57,461 nucleotides of DNA from Bacillota bacterium (GCA_018333655.1 JAGXTJ010000002.1:1-57461); one strand, 5' to 3'. Numbered from the stretch's first letter, positions 1-9,468 are shown. The notes: generated by a model not told the origin, from the sequence alone. Translations and numbers: made by a program.

Positions 1-1290
<1,290 letters not shown>

Positions 1291-1298
<8 letters not shown>

Positions 1299-1995
1299 GT
1301 GGCGTCTCGGCCAACTTGTAACCCACACCTCGGATGGTAAGCAGAAGTTTAGGGTCACTAGGGTCTGTTTCTACTCTCTTGCGCAACCAGGTCATGTGCA
1401 CATCTACCGTTCGCGTCTCCCCTGCGTAATCCATACCCCAGACCTTCTCTAATAAGTCGTCGCGCGTAAAGACGCGACCTGGGTTTCGCACCAAGAGATG
1501 AAGAATATCAAATAGCTTGGGGGTGAGTAGTAGATCTTTTTCGCCTAAGTAAGCGACATATTTTTGCGGGTAGAGGGTAAAAGGGCCATAACTAATGCTC
1601 TCAGAAGTCGCTAAATCGGGCGAAGCGGTACTGTCTCTACGGCGTAGCACGGCCTTAATCCTAGCCAAGAGCACGTTTAAAGAGAAGGGCTTGGTTATGT
1701 AATCGTCTGCACCCACTTCAAGACCCACGACGGTATCAATTTCCCCATCCTTGGCTGTGACCATGATAATAGGTACATCAGACTTAGCCCTGATTTGACG
1801 ACACACCTCGATACCGTCTTGCCCTGGCAGCATGCGGTCAAGCAAGATGACGTCGGGGTTAACCTCTCTGGCTTTTTTCACCGCGTCAAAACCATTGTCT
1901 GACACAAAGACTAAGTATCCCTCACTCTTAAGGGCATAGCTCAAACCAGAACGAATATTCTCCTCGTCATCCACAATGAGAATTTTACGCGACAT
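1291..1995 (-). CDS. OmpR/PhoB-family response regulator
   Basis: Two-domain transcription factor of 234 residues. The N-terminal receiver domain has the acidic pocket DDEE (residues 9-12), phospho-acceptor Asp53 in LLDRMLPG, and the conserved Thr/Lys positions (MVTAKD, ITKPFS). The C-terminal winged helix (about 130-230) has the typical GETRTVDVHM and GVGYKL signatures. It is phosphorylated by the overlapping downstream kinase. A GGGGGAG ribosome site precedes the ATG. It follows fabZ by 27 bases and is probably co-transcribed with it. PhoP, WalR and ResD share this architecture. PhoP is favoured because PhoP-box-like repeats precede the pst operon in this window, but sequence alone does not settle the regulon. 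Confidence 0.92.
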
Positions 1996-2022
1996 AGGGC
2001 TCCCCCTTCCAAGTATCTAACT

Positions 2023-2448
2023 CTACTGCAGAGCAAAGAGCATCTGCCCAGATACTGCCAGTTTGCCATCACCCACATACGCTTCAGCGTTCCCCCTGCC
2101 GACACCTAGCTTAATTGCTTGCAGGGTGACGACTAAACGCAGACTATCGCCGGGGCGCACCTGTGCCCTAAACCGCACGCCATCTAGGCCGGCAAAGAGT
2201 GCTAGCCTTCCTTGATACTGCGGTAGAGAGAGAAGCGCTACGGCCCCTACCTGCGCGAGCGCCTCTATGACGAGAACCCCCGGCATAATGGGGTAGTCCG
2301 GAAAATGGCCCGCAAAAAACGGTTCATTTATGGTGACGTTTTTGTGCCCCACAGCACGCACACCCGGCTCTAGCTCGGATATACGATCTATAAGTAAGAA
2401 AGGGTAGCGATGCGGAATGATCTTTTTAATTTCATCGATGTTTAACAC
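2023..2448 (-). CDS. fabZ: 3-hydroxyacyl-ACP dehydratase FabZ
   Basis: Cytosolic hotdog-fold enzyme of type II fatty acid synthesis that removes water from (3R)-hydroxyacyl-ACP. The 141-residue length is normal. The [10 protein letters not shown] opening, catalytic His48 in GHFP and catalytic Glu62 in VIEALAQ are all present. A GGAGGTG ribosome site lies upstream. It sits between mbl and the response regulator on the same strand with 35 and 27 base gaps. An mbl-fabZ (ywpB) neighbourhood is also found in Bacillus. Confidence 0.97.
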   Translation of the reverse strand: MLNIDEIKKIIPHRYPFLLIDRISELEPGVRAVGHKNVTINEPFFAGHFPDYPIMPGVLVIEALAQVGAVALLSLPQYQGRLALFAGLDGVRFRAQVRPGDSLRLVVTLQAIKLGVGRGNAEAYVGDGKLAVSGQMLFALQ

Positions 2449-2483
2449 CTACCACACCTCCACCACTATGGTCATTCTCTTTA

Positions 2484-3509
2484 TTATTTTCGTTCGCGGC
2501 GTGAGTATTCCATAGTACTACGCAACAGCTCGAGGTTTTCTAGCGCCACGCCTGTGCCATGCGCCACGCATGAAACGGGGTCTTCCGCCACATTGCAGGG
2601 CACTTGCGTTACTTCGGCAATCAGCTTGTCCAACCCATCGAGTAACGACCCGCCGCCCGTCATAATAATGCCCTTCTCCACGATATCTGCCGAAAGTTCA
2701 GGGGGTGTACGCTCTAGCACAGAGCGCACCAGGGCCACAATATTATTGGTAGGCTCAGCAAAGGCATCCAAGCACTCGGTGGAAGTGATGGTAATTGCGG
2801 CTGGCAAGCCCGAGACTAGGTCTCTACCTCTCACTTCCATACTGGCGTTACGCCCGCTGGGGAAGACCGTCCCCACTTGCACTTTAATTTCTTCCGCGGT
2901 GCGCTCGCCAATCAGCATATTGTAGCGCTTCTTAACATAGCGCACCATGGCTTCGTCGAATTTGTCTCCACCGATGCGCACCGAATCACTAAGAACTATC
3001 CCCCCGAGCGACATTACCGCCACATCAGTGGTGCCTCCACCGATATCAAGCACCATGCTACCCGTGGGCTTAGTGATGTCTATGCCCGCTCCTAAGGCTG
3101 CGGCAACTGGCTCTTCAATCAAGTACCACTCCTTGGCGCCAGCATTGCGAGCCGCGTCTTCCACGGCACGTTTTTCTACCGAAGTAGTATTCGAGGGCAC
3201 GCAGATAATAACCCTCGGTTTAAATAGCGGATTGCTACCGCAAATTTTATGTATAAAGTGCTTCAACATGCGCTCAGTGATATCAAAGTCGGCTATTACA
3301 CCTTCTCGCAGTGGACGCACCGCAATGATATGGCCAGGCGTACGGCCTATCATGCGCCGCGCCTCTTCACCAATTGCCAGAATGCGATTCGTGTTGCGGT
3401 CAATAGCCACTACCGCAGGCTCATTTAGCACCACTCCCTTGCCTCGCACGTAGACAAGCACCGTAGCTGTCCCTAAGTCTATCCCGATGTCTTTTCCCTT
3501 AAACCACAC
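2484..3509 (-). CDS. mbl: MreB-family cell-shape protein Mbl
   Basis: Bacterial actin that forms membrane-associated filaments guiding cell-wall elongation. The ATPase phosphate-1 motif DIGIDLGTA, phosphate-2 motif VLDIGGGTTDVAVMS, the RRMIGRTPG loop, ERTPPELSADI and TGGGSLLDGL are diagnostic. Mbl is preferred over MreB because the gene is next to spoIIID, as in Bacillus. Start chosen: GTG at 3509, preceded by GAGGGGG with 7-base spacing, giving 341 residues beginning just before KGKDIGIDLG. A GTG 36 bases further upstream is in frame, but it has no ribosome site and would add a tail unlike the family. Confidence 0.95.
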   Translation of the reverse strand: MWFKGKDIGIDLGTATVLVYVRGKGVVLNEPAVVAIDRNTNRILAIGEEARRMIGRTPGHIIAVRPLREGVIADFDITERMLKHFIHKICGSNPLFKPRVIICVPSNTTSVEKRAVEDAARNAGAKEWYLIEEPVAAALGAGIDITKPTGSMVLDIGGGTTDVAVMSLGGIVLSDSVRIGGDKFDEAMVRYVKKRYNMLIGERTAEEIKVQVGTVFPSGRNASMEVRGRDLVSGLPAAITITSTECLDAFAEPTNNIVALVRSVLERTPPELSADIVEKGIIMTGGGSLLDGLDKLIAEVTQVPCNVAEDPVSCVAHGTGVALENLELLRSTMEYSRRERK

Positions 3510-3605
3510 ATCCCTGACCCCCTCAATATGCTTGCCTGTCGGCACGACAACAAGGGCTTATCGCCCTGATGTCTAATGTGGTATCTTCTACACGGAGAAT
3601 AGTAT

Positions 3606-3625
3606 TCCTGCAACACTTTGCAGGA
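3606..3625. repeat. Perfect 8-bp inverted repeat upstream of mbl
   Basis: Arms 3606-3613 and 3618-3625 are exact reverse complements (TCCTGCAA / TTGCAGGA) with a 4-base loop, in the spoIIID-mbl gap. On the minus strand no U-tract follows, so this is not a standard terminator. A second short stem (AGGGC/GCCCT) lies closer to mbl at about 3554-3568. It may be an operator or an mRNA leader structure; the function is not known. Confidence 0.5.
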
Positions 3626-3699
3626 TCACCACCGGGCAACTTCACCCGCTAGCCACAGTCTTCTACTGAGTCGCCCTTTTTCTCTACAGAAGAAGACAC

Positions 3700-3713
3700 C
3701 GGGCACAGGCCCG
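3700..3713 (-). terminator. Weak candidate terminator after spoIIID
   Basis: A CGGGC/GCCCG stem with a 4-base loop begins a few bases past the spoIIID stop codon and is followed on the minus strand by the T-rich TGTCTTCTTCT. The stem is short and the U-tract is interrupted, so partial read-through into mbl is likely. Confidence 0.3.
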
Positions 3714-3719
3714 ATGCCT

Positions 3720-3968
3720 TTACTCCTTCTTATATTTGCGCCGCGTGGCGTCACCCCCGCGCAAGTGGCGCGTAGCCTTGTTAAAGCTTAGCACTTCGCT
3801 TACTTCTTCATACATCCCACTGTTTATAGTACGCAGTCTCTCCGTGACATCTTTATGTACAGTGCTCTTGCTGACATTAAAATGGTCAGCTGCGGCTCGC
3901 ACTGTCGCCTTGGTGTCAGCAACATACTTGGCAATCTCAATGACCCGCTCATAGATATGATCGTTCAC
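3720..3968 (-). CDS. spoIIID: Sporulation transcription regulator SpoIIID
   Basis: Small mother-cell DNA-binding protein that modulates sigma-E-dependent genes. The family core is clear: ERVIEIAKYV, the helix-turn-helix with VSKSTVHKDVTERL, and the C-terminal basic stretch RHLRGGDATRRKYKK. Start chosen: GTG at 3968 (82 residues, beginning NDHIYERV), because AGGGGGGTGG lies 5-10 bases upstream and the family starts here. The upstream ATG at 3992 lacks a ribosome site and would lie only a few bases from the predicted transcription start. Its neighbour mbl is the expected Bacillus partner. Confidence 0.95.
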   Translation of the reverse strand: MNDHIYERVIEIAKYVADTKATVRAAADHFNVSKSTVHKDVTERLRTINSGMYEEVSEVLSFNKATRHLRGGDATRRKYKKE

Positions 3969-4004
3969 TCGCCCCACCCCCCTGTTGCTCATAACTTCAC
4001 TTAA

Positions 4005-4032
4005 TATATATGAGCAGGGGAGTGGGATATGC
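4005..4032 (-). promoter_or_regulatory. Predicted sigma-E promoter of spoIIID
   Basis: On the minus strand a -35-like GCATATC (4026-4032) is separated by 13 bases from a -10-like CATATATA (4005-4012). The Bacillus sigma-E consensus is about GMATATT, 13-15 bases, CATACANT. The start of transcription would fall near 3998, upstream of the chosen GTG. spoIIID is sigma-E-dependent in B. subtilis, so the match is expected. Confidence 0.6.
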
Positions 4033-4095
4033 CTAAAGAAACAGCTTACTTGCTAAACCAATCTCGAAACGGGAAATGGGAAGTTATACACGTAT

Positions 4096-4665
4096 TTACA
4101 CCCTAATATTCCACAACTCTCGCTTACTAGTACTTACCGCGCATGCCCCGGCCTTTAGGGCCTGCAGCACGTCTTCGCGAGAGGTGACTAAGCCGCCGGC
4201 GAACACCGGCAGAGAGGCTCCCCGCACAATTTCCTGCACGGCCGCCCTAGGCACCGAGGCTGGCAGAATTTCGACGGCGTCAGGCTTATGTTCGCGAAGA
4301 AGCTTTATACCTGTTCTGAGCGCCTCTGAATCAATGAGAAAGAGGCGCTGTATGACTACTAGTCCTTCTTCCCGCGCCATCTTCACCAAATGCGGCTTAG
4401 TCGTGACTAAGGCCGTGACCCCCTGCCGAGCAAGGTACTTGATACCGGCTTTGTCCTTGCCTACGCCTTCAAGCAGATCCCCATGCACAAGCAGGCGTTT
4501 TTTGTGTTGCTCTGCGAGGCGGAGTAGTTTCGGCAGGTTATTAATATCGCCAAACAAGAGAAAGAGGCTTGGCGCTGTGGTATCTGACAGCGCCAAGTTA
4601 AAGTCTTCTATACTACGCACGGAGGGGATTACTGGCCCTTTATACAAAGACTCCATTAGACTCAT
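4096..4665 (-). CDS. glpP: Glycerol uptake operon antiterminator GlpP
   Basis: RNA-binding antiterminator that, bound to glycerol-3-phosphate, lets polymerase read through leader terminators of glp genes in Bacillus. The 189-residue protein has the family's TIM-barrel-like pattern: PVIPSVRS at the start, LFLLFGDI, LLVHGDLLEG, GIKYLARQG, DSEALRTG, VEILPA, and PVFAGGLVTS near the end. It is the last gene of the dha/pts run, 15 bases behind ptsI. A candidate target, a terminator with an overlapping alternative stem, lies at 12230-12306 between glpK and the GlpA-like gene. No terminator is seen after it. Confidence 0.93.
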   Translation of the reverse strand: MSLMESLYKGPVIPSVRSIEDFNLALSDTTAPSLFLLFGDINNLPKLLRLAEQHKKRLLVHGDLLEGVGKDKAGIKYLARQGVTALVTTKPHLVKMAREEGLVVIQRLFLIDSEALRTGIKLLREHKPDAVEILPASVPRAAVQEIVRGASLPVFAGGLVTSREDVLQALKAGACAVSTSKRELWNIRV

Positions 4666-4680
4666 TGGCGTGCTCCTTCG

Positions 4681-6402
4681 CTACGACTTTAGCTTCTGTT
4701 TCGCGCCTTTGTCTTTAGACAGGTACTCTCGCACCCTTTCCACGCTATCTAGCCTTAAAATGTCTCGCGCGAGCGCGTCGTCTAACTGCGCATGCCTGAT
4801 AAGGTCTTTTATTATTGGTATCGCGGGGGCGCCCATACTGAGCTCATCGACACCTAGGCTTATGAGAAGTTCGGTAGCCAGAGGGTCACCTGCCATTTCG
4901 CCGCATACTCCTACCCAGATCTTACTAGCATGCGCCGCACGGACTGTCATAGCTATGAGCCGCAGTACGGCGGGGTGAAAATGGTCAAACAAGTAGCTGA
5001 CGCTATGGTTGCCCCTGTCGGCTGCCAAAGTGTATTGCACCAAATCATTCGTGCCGATGCTAAAGAAGTCGCACTCCTTGGCGAACTCTACCGCCATGAC
5101 AGCGGCTGCGGGTGTCTCGACCATAATACCGAGCGGTATGTCAGTCGGCACAGGCCCCCCTTCCGCTGCCAGCTCAGCCTTAGCCTGCGCTAGCAGCGCC
5201 TTAGCCTGCACGATTTCACTAACACTAACAATCATAGGGAGCATGATGGCGGTCTTGCCAAAGGCTGCTGCCCGCAAGATAGCACGAAGCTGTGTGCGAA
5301 AGATATCCGTACGTTTAAGAGATATCCTGATTGCTCGCCAGCCGAGAAATGGATTGTCTTCCTTGGCTATATTCAAGTAGGGCAGCGGTTTATCGCCCCC
5401 GATGTCCAGGGTTCTTATCACACAAAGTTGCCCTTGGCACCGTTCAATGACATACTTGTAGGCTCGAAACTGTTCTTCTTCACTAGGCATGCTGTCTCTC
5501 CCCATGAAGATAAACTCTGTGCGCAAGAGACCGACGCCCTCACAGCCGTGCTCGACGGCCGCATCAATTTCCTCAGGCTGACCAATGTTAGCGGCCACTA
5601 CAACCTTCTTGCCGTCCCGCGTTGTTGCCGGCAACTGGGCCAGACTCCTGTACTGCGCCTGCTTGTCCCGCTCCTCTGCAATCTTATGGCCGTATGCGGC
5701 CAGTTGTTCGGCAGTAGGGTTGATAATTAGTAGCCCATGTGTGGCATCGAGAATAACTGGCGCACCGTCCTCAAGCTGTTGGATCTGTTCTCCTAGCCCC
5801 ACGAGGGTGGGTAGGCCACGTGCCTTGGCCATAATAACGGCGTGGGACGTAAGACTACCCTGTCCGAGGATTAAGCCGGCAACCTTGTCACTCGGCAGAG
5901 TGGCCACCACGGAAGGCGGAAGCTCCCCCGCGCAGAGAATAGTGCCGCTATCGTCAAATCGCTGCGACTGGCCGCCGAGGAGTACTCGCACAATTCTACT
6001 ACCCACATCGCGCACATCGCCTGCTCTCTCGCGCAAGTAGGCGTTTTCAAGTCCTGCGAAAAGATCTGCAATTTCTTCCGTCGCTGCTCTGACCGCCGCA
6101 GGAGCCGCGGCGCCTTGCTCAATCTTGGCCAGGATGTTCTCCGCGAGGATAGGGTCCGAAAGGATGCTTTGGTGCGCTTCCATTATTTCTGCTTGCTCGC
6201 GCCACGCCTTCCTCGTCGCTTCTGCCACAACTTCAGCGACTTCTTGCAGAGCGGCGGCATGCGCTAGATGATACTTCGTGGCCTCTTCTTCTGCCGCCCC
6301 CTGCACATAGTTAAGCAATTCGCTCTCGTTCTTGGCCGACAACATTTTGACTGTGCCGATGGCCATGCCTGGCACGGCGGCTAGACCCCTGATGACAAGC
6401 AC
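4681..6402 (-). CDS. ptsI: Phosphoenolpyruvate-protein phosphotransferase, PTS enzyme I
   Basis: Cytosolic enzyme that takes phosphate from PEP and gives it to HPr. At 573 residues it is a full-length enzyme I. It has the swivel domain with active His187 (LTSHAVIMAKARG), the PEP-binding barrel with GVGLLRTEFIFMGR and IRTLDIGGDKPLPY, and the C-terminal GVCGEMAGDP holding the catalytic Cys. GTG start at 6402 with GGGAGG 6 bases upstream. It follows HPr and DhaM in one run, so its main local client is probably dihydroxyacetone phosphorylation. It may also serve any sugar PTS elsewhere in the genome. Confidence 0.96.
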   Translation of the reverse strand: MLVIRGLAAVPGMAIGTVKMLSAKNESELLNYVQGAAEEEATKYHLAHAAALQEVAEVVAEATRKAWREQAEIMEAHQSILSDPILAENILAKIEQGAAAPAAVRAATEEIADLFAGLENAYLRERAGDVRDVGSRIVRVLLGGQSQRFDDSGTILCAGELPPSVVATLPSDKVAGLILGQGSLTSHAVIMAKARGLPTLVGLGEQIQQLEDGAPVILDATHGLLIINPTAEQLAAYGHKIAEERDKQAQYRSLAQLPATTRDGKKVVVAANIGQPEEIDAAVEHGCEGVGLLRTEFIFMGRDSMPSEEEQFRAYKYVIERCQGQLCVIRTLDIGGDKPLPYLNIAKEDNPFLGWRAIRISLKRTDIFRTQLRAILRAAAFGKTAIMLPMIVSVSEIVQAKALLAQAKAELAAEGGPVPTDIPLGIMVETPAAAVMAVEFAKECDFFSIGTNDLVQYTLAADRGNHSVSYLFDHFHPAVLRLIAMTVRAAHASKIWVGVCGEMAGDPLATELLISLGVDELSMGAPAIPIIKDLIRHAQLDDALARDILRLDSVERVREYLSKDKGAKQKLKS

Positions 6403-6444
6403 TGCGCACCTCCCGAGCAGTATCGCTCTACATGACCAGCGAGC

Positions 6445-6711
6445 TTATTCTTCATAGAAGTTATTGGCAATGAGGTCCGTCAACGCGGCCAAGCAGGCGG
6501 CTTCGTCCGGACCGTGGGCGGTAATGGTTAACTCCGCTCCTTTTGTCACACCAAGCGCCATAACCATGAGGACACTCTTGACATTCGCTGACTTACTTGC
6601 CCCATACAAATGGACTACAGACTCAAACTTGGCCGCCACCTTAGTCAGCATGGCCGCAGAACGAGCATGTAGCCCCAGTTTGTTGGTCAAGACTACTCTC
6701 GCCTCAACCAT
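6445..6711 (-). CDS. ptsH: Phosphocarrier protein HPr
   Basis: Small PTS phosphocarrier of 88 residues. The active His15 is in GLHARSAAML and regulatory Ser46 in NVKSVLMVMALG, so both the enzyme I site and the HPr-kinase site are kept. That makes it HPr, not Crh, and capable of taking part in CcpA-type catabolite control. Strong AGGAGGAG ribosome site. It lies between dhaM and ptsI with gaps of 26 and 42 bases. Confidence 0.95.
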   Translation of the reverse strand: MVEARVVLTNKLGLHARSAAMLTKVAAKFESVVHLYGASKSANVKSVLMVMALGVTKGAELTITAHGPDEAACLAALTDLIANNFYEE

Positions 6712-6737
6712 GGCCCTCCTCCTGTTCTTTCAGTTGA

Positions 6738-7133
6738 CTAGAGTTTAAGTATCCCTCTCGCGGCCTCGGCGGCCGCCACTACTTCGGCGAGAGAACCGCC
6801 GATGGAGGCCTCCACAGCGGCGCTAATACTGCCCTCCACTAGGGGGGCATCGGCAATCTGCGCCCGACAAGCAGTCGACGGTTCTAGTAGCTCGAGGGCA
6901 GTCTTTGCACTGAGCACGGCACTCCCGAGATCAACGAGCACTACCACGCCCTGCCCTGAATCAGCTTCGACAATAGCTTCATGGATCCGAAGGGTATCGG
7001 TCCCTAGGCTGCCATCTGGCATGCCTCCTGCCTCGACAATCTTCAGACCGCGGTCTGCCATCTGCCCCGCTAATTCTTTGACGCCCAGGGCGATCTGAGC
7101 ACTGTGCGATACTATGACCAGCCCCACCATCAC
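6738..7133 (-). CDS. dhaM: PTS-dependent dihydroxyacetone kinase phosphotransferase subunit DhaM (EIIA domain only)
   Basis: Mannose-type EIIA protein of 131 residues that passes phosphate from HPr to the ADP bound on DhaL. The active His10 is in VIVSHSAQIALG. The family glycine-rich segments GGMPDGSLGTDT and VVVLVDLGSAVLSAKTALELL follow. Unlike E. coli DhaM, which is fused to HPr-like and enzyme-I-like domains, this protein stops after the EIIA domain, and HPr and enzyme I are the next two genes. It overlaps dhaL by 4 bases. Confidence 0.93.
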   Translation of the reverse strand: MMVGLVIVSHSAQIALGVKELAGQMADRGLKIVEAGGMPDGSLGTDTLRIHEAIVEADSGQGVVVLVDLGSAVLSAKTALELLEPSTACRAQIADAPLVEGSISAAVEASIGGSLAEVVAAAEAARGILKL

Positions 7134-7771
7134 GCCGCCCCCTGACTGTGCGCTCGGCAGAACTCAGTCAGCGCCCTTAGGATTAGATATGCCGACGTCG
7201 CGCCAGGGTCTTGGTGGCCGATACTTCTTACACCTAAGTAACTAGCCCGGCCCTTCGTGGCCATGATCGTCTTAGTATACTCTACCCCTGCCTCTGCAGC
7301 GACACACGCCGCTTCGAGGCATTCTAAGAGGTTTTTCCCTTCTTCTAGTCCTCGCGCGAAGGCCTCCTGCGCTGGCAGCAGGGCATCGAGCATCGTCTTC
7401 TCGCCTTGCGCCGCCTTTCCTCTCTCCCTTATACCGGCAATTGCCGTCGCCAGCATTTCACCAGCTACTTCCTTGGTAAGATCAGCCTGCCCCTGTGCTG
7501 CAGCTCCCGCACGGAGAAAGGCGGTGCCGTACAAGGGCCCAGAAACGCCACCCACTGTCGAAAGCAAAGTCATCCCAACTTTTTTAAGCAAAGAGGCGAG
7601 GTCGTCCTCCGTGGCCACAGCAATTTTAGCTACGACTGCAGCGAACCCCCTCGCCATATTTATGCCATGGTCAGCATCGCCTATAGCGCCATCAAGCTCC
7701 GTCAGCCATTCCTTGTTTTCTTTGATGGTGCCTAGAATAGCTTCCATGCTCATTAAGAATGGTTTGTTCAT
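7130..7771 (-). CDS. dhaL: Dihydroxyacetone kinase ADP-binding subunit DhaL
   Basis: All-helical barrel subunit that holds ADP and transfers its phosphate to dihydroxyacetone on DhaK. The Mg-ADP loop DGAIGDADHGINM (the family's GDxDHG aspartates) and the nucleotide segment MLSTVGGVSGPLYGTAF are present. Start chosen: ATG at 7771 (213 residues, NKPFLMSMEAIL), because the GGGAGG site is 12 bases upstream. A GTG 12 bases earlier directly abuts that site and is unlikely. dhaK is 41 bases upstream. Confidence 0.93.
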   Translation of the reverse strand: MNKPFLMSMEAILGTIKENKEWLTELDGAIGDADHGINMARGFAAVVAKIAVATEDDLASLLKKVGMTLLSTVGGVSGPLYGTAFLRAGAAAQGQADLTKEVAGEMLATAIAGIRERGKAAQGEKTMLDALLPAQEAFARGLEEGKNLLECLEAACVAAEAGVEYTKTIMATKGRASYLGVRSIGHQDPGATSAYLILRALTEFCRAHSQGAA

Positions 7772-7812
7772 GCTACTGCGCACCCTCCCTTCGCGCTTGG
7801 TTGCTACATAAC

Positions 7813-8808
7813 TTAGAACTGCACAAGCCCCGGGGTGTCTGCGGGAGCTAAGAGTAGCGCTTTCAGCTCAGCGTCTAGTTTTAGTACGGTGAGTGAAAAT
7901 CCTGCCATCTCCAAGGATGTCATGTAGTTGCCCACGTATGTTTTGGCCGTCTTAACCCCTGCCGTCGCCAAGATATGCGCTACCCTGTTGCTTATAACGT
8001 AGAGCTCCATTATGGGTGTGCCCCCAAGCCCATTCACCAAGACAGCAACTTCATCTTCCGCAGTCAAGGCTAGCTCAGAAAGTATCTTACTCATCAGATG
8101 GTCGGCAGTCTCATCCGCCGTGCGCAGCTCTTCGCGATGCGTTCCTGGCTCACCATGAATCCCCATACCAATCTCCACTTCGGATTCCGCCAGGGTGAAA
8201 CTAGGCTTTCCTGCCGCTGGTACGATGCAGGGAGAGAGCGCCATGCCCATAGAACGCACATTGGCAATAACTTTTTCGGCGACCCGCTTGACTTCCTGCA
8301 GTTCGCCTCCTGCCTCAGCTTTGGCCCCCGCCAATTTATGCACAAAAATGGTGCCGGCGATGCCTCTGCGCCCTACGGTCCAGGTGCTATTTTCTACCGC
8401 GACATCATCATCAATTACTACTTTGTCCACCAGCAAGCCCTCTTCTTGGGCCATCTCAATGGCCATCTCGAAATTAAGCACATCGCCTGTGTAGTTCTTA
8501 ATGATCAAGAGGACGCCTTCCCCTCCGTCGACGGCTTTTATGGCTTCGTAAACTTGATCAGGTGTAGGAGAAGTGAACACCGCTCCAGCCACCGCACCGT
8601 CAAGCATGCCCTTGCCCACAAAACCACCATGCGCGGGTTCATGGCCGCTACCCCCGCCACTGACCAGAGCAACCTTCTTAGCGGGCTCCCCTGCCCGCGC
8701 TAAAATACTAAAACCTGGAATGAGCCGCACATACTGGGGATGCGACGCCACCATACCGAGAAGCATTTCCTCAACAACATTGTCGGGTTTATTGATCAAC
8801 TTCTTCAT
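7813..8808 (-). CDS. dhaK: Dihydroxyacetone kinase substrate-binding subunit DhaK
   Basis: Binds dihydroxyacetone as a covalent hemiaminal on a histidine and presents it to phospho-DhaL. The binding residue is His218 in GMGIHGEPG, the same number as in E. coli DhaK. Other conserved blocks are LVSGGGSGHEPAHGGFVG, IIKNYTGDVLNF, VIDDDVAVENS and the C-terminal LVNGLGGTP. The 331-residue length is normal. First gene of the dhaKLM-ptsH-ptsI-glpP run, with a good GGGAGG ribosome site. No glycerol dehydrogenase gene is nearby, so the source of dihydroxyacetone is not shown. Confidence 0.96.
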   Translation of the reverse strand: MKKLINKPDNVVEEMLLGMVASHPQYVRLIPGFSILARAGEPAKKVALVSGGGSGHEPAHGGFVGKGMLDGAVAGAVFTSPTPDQVYEAIKAVDGGEGVLLIIKNYTGDVLNFEMAIEMAQEEGLLVDKVVIDDDVAVENSTWTVGRRGIAGTIFVHKLAGAKAEAGGELQEVKRVAEKVIANVRSMGMALSPCIVPAAGKPSFTLAESEVEIGMGIHGEPGTHREELRTADETADHLMSKILSELALTAEDEVAVLVNGLGGTPIMELYVISNRVAHILATAGVKTAKTYVGNYMTSLEMAGFSLTVLKLDAELKALLLAPADTPGLVQF

Positions 8809-8843
8809 CGTTTATACCTCCCTTTTTTTGTACGAGATATTGC

Positions 8844-8856
8844 GATCACCGTGATC
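8844..8856. promoter_or_regulatory. 13-bp palindrome upstream of dhaK, possible operator
   Basis: GATCACCGTGATC is a perfect 6-bp inverted repeat around one base, 36 bases upstream of the dhaK start and inside the 266-base gap 8809-9074. A TTGACA on the minus strand (8879-8884) lies just upstream but has no clear -10 at 16-18 bases. The rest of the gap shows only a short GCCA/TGGC hairpin near 8951-8961. The position suits a repressor or activator of the dha genes; no regulator is identified. Confidence 0.4.
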
Positions 8857-9074
8857 CCCCAAAAATGGCGCTTTGCGTTGTCAAGTGGTGCATTAACTGG
8901 CCGTGATAAGAGCGAACTGCAATTTTGCTGACCTTTCCATACCTCCCCCCCGCCACCCTGGCAGCATGGCAACATCTCCCCTAGTAGATTCGATTATGAG
9001 TTAGAATATTCCTTGTTTACTTACTAATACAACATAATATTTTCGGGCATTTCTTTGTCGGGGAGGTCACAACG

Positions 9075-9464
9075 TTACTCTATATCTGCTCCGGCCATGC
9101 TTCTGCTGGCCACAATGTTTACCCCAAGCCCTAAGATATCGCGGCAGACTACATCGCCCTCCTTGATGGGGGCGTGAACCACGATGTCTGCCAGGTGGCG
9201 CGCACAAGCTAAGACCTTATCTTTCGGCAGTACTCCCTCTGACACTACAGGTAGGAGCGGCAACTCGCCACCTATGATGCGCACGGTGGTAGTTAGCATG
9301 CGCCTCGGGGCGACTACTTCCTCGCGTGCATAAAGTTCGCCGCGGCGACAAGTCATATTTTTGATGATGGTGATTTCGCCCTTCTCTATAGTGACCTCGC
9401 CTAGGCAGCTCAGGGGACAGACGATACACCTTACTGCCCTCTTTTCTTGCTCCACTACACTCAT
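9075..9464 (-). CDS. DUF1667 protein, small cysteine-rich partner of the GlpA-like oxidoreductase
   Basis: A 129-residue cytosolic protein of the DUF1667 family. Four cysteines in its N-terminal third (CIVCPLSC and the later CRRGELYA) look like a metal or Fe-S site. The later region has MLTTTVRI and GVNIVASRSM. It begins 4 bases after the FAD oxidoreductase upstream and is a regular third gene behind GlpA-like and FAD-dependent oxidoreductases in Clostridia. It may be an electron-transfer or assembly partner. The biochemical role is not established. Confidence 0.85.
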   Translation of the reverse strand: MSVVEQEKRAVRCIVCPLSCLGEVTIEKGEITIIKNMTCRRGELYAREEVVAPRRMLTTTVRIIGGELPLLPVVSEGVLPKDKVLACARHLADIVVHAPIKEGDVVCRDILGLGVNIVASRSMAGADIE

Positions 9465-9468
9465 CCCC

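Noticed and set aside
4076-4978. Long plus-strand reading frame opposite glpP and ptsI
   Set aside because: It is antisense to two well-identified genes, has no ribosome site, and gives a Ser/Arg-rich low-complexity protein; it is a codon-bias shadow.
8856-8884. Sigma-A promoter starting from TTGACA (8879-8884, minus strand)
   Set aside because: No acceptable -10 hexamer at 16-18 bases; the region there is G-rich.
8919-8970. Possible leader peptide on the minus strand in the dha gap (about 15 codons after a G-rich site)
   Set aside because: The Shine-Dalgarno-like GGGGAGGT directly touches the ATG, and the peptide has no run of regulatory codons.
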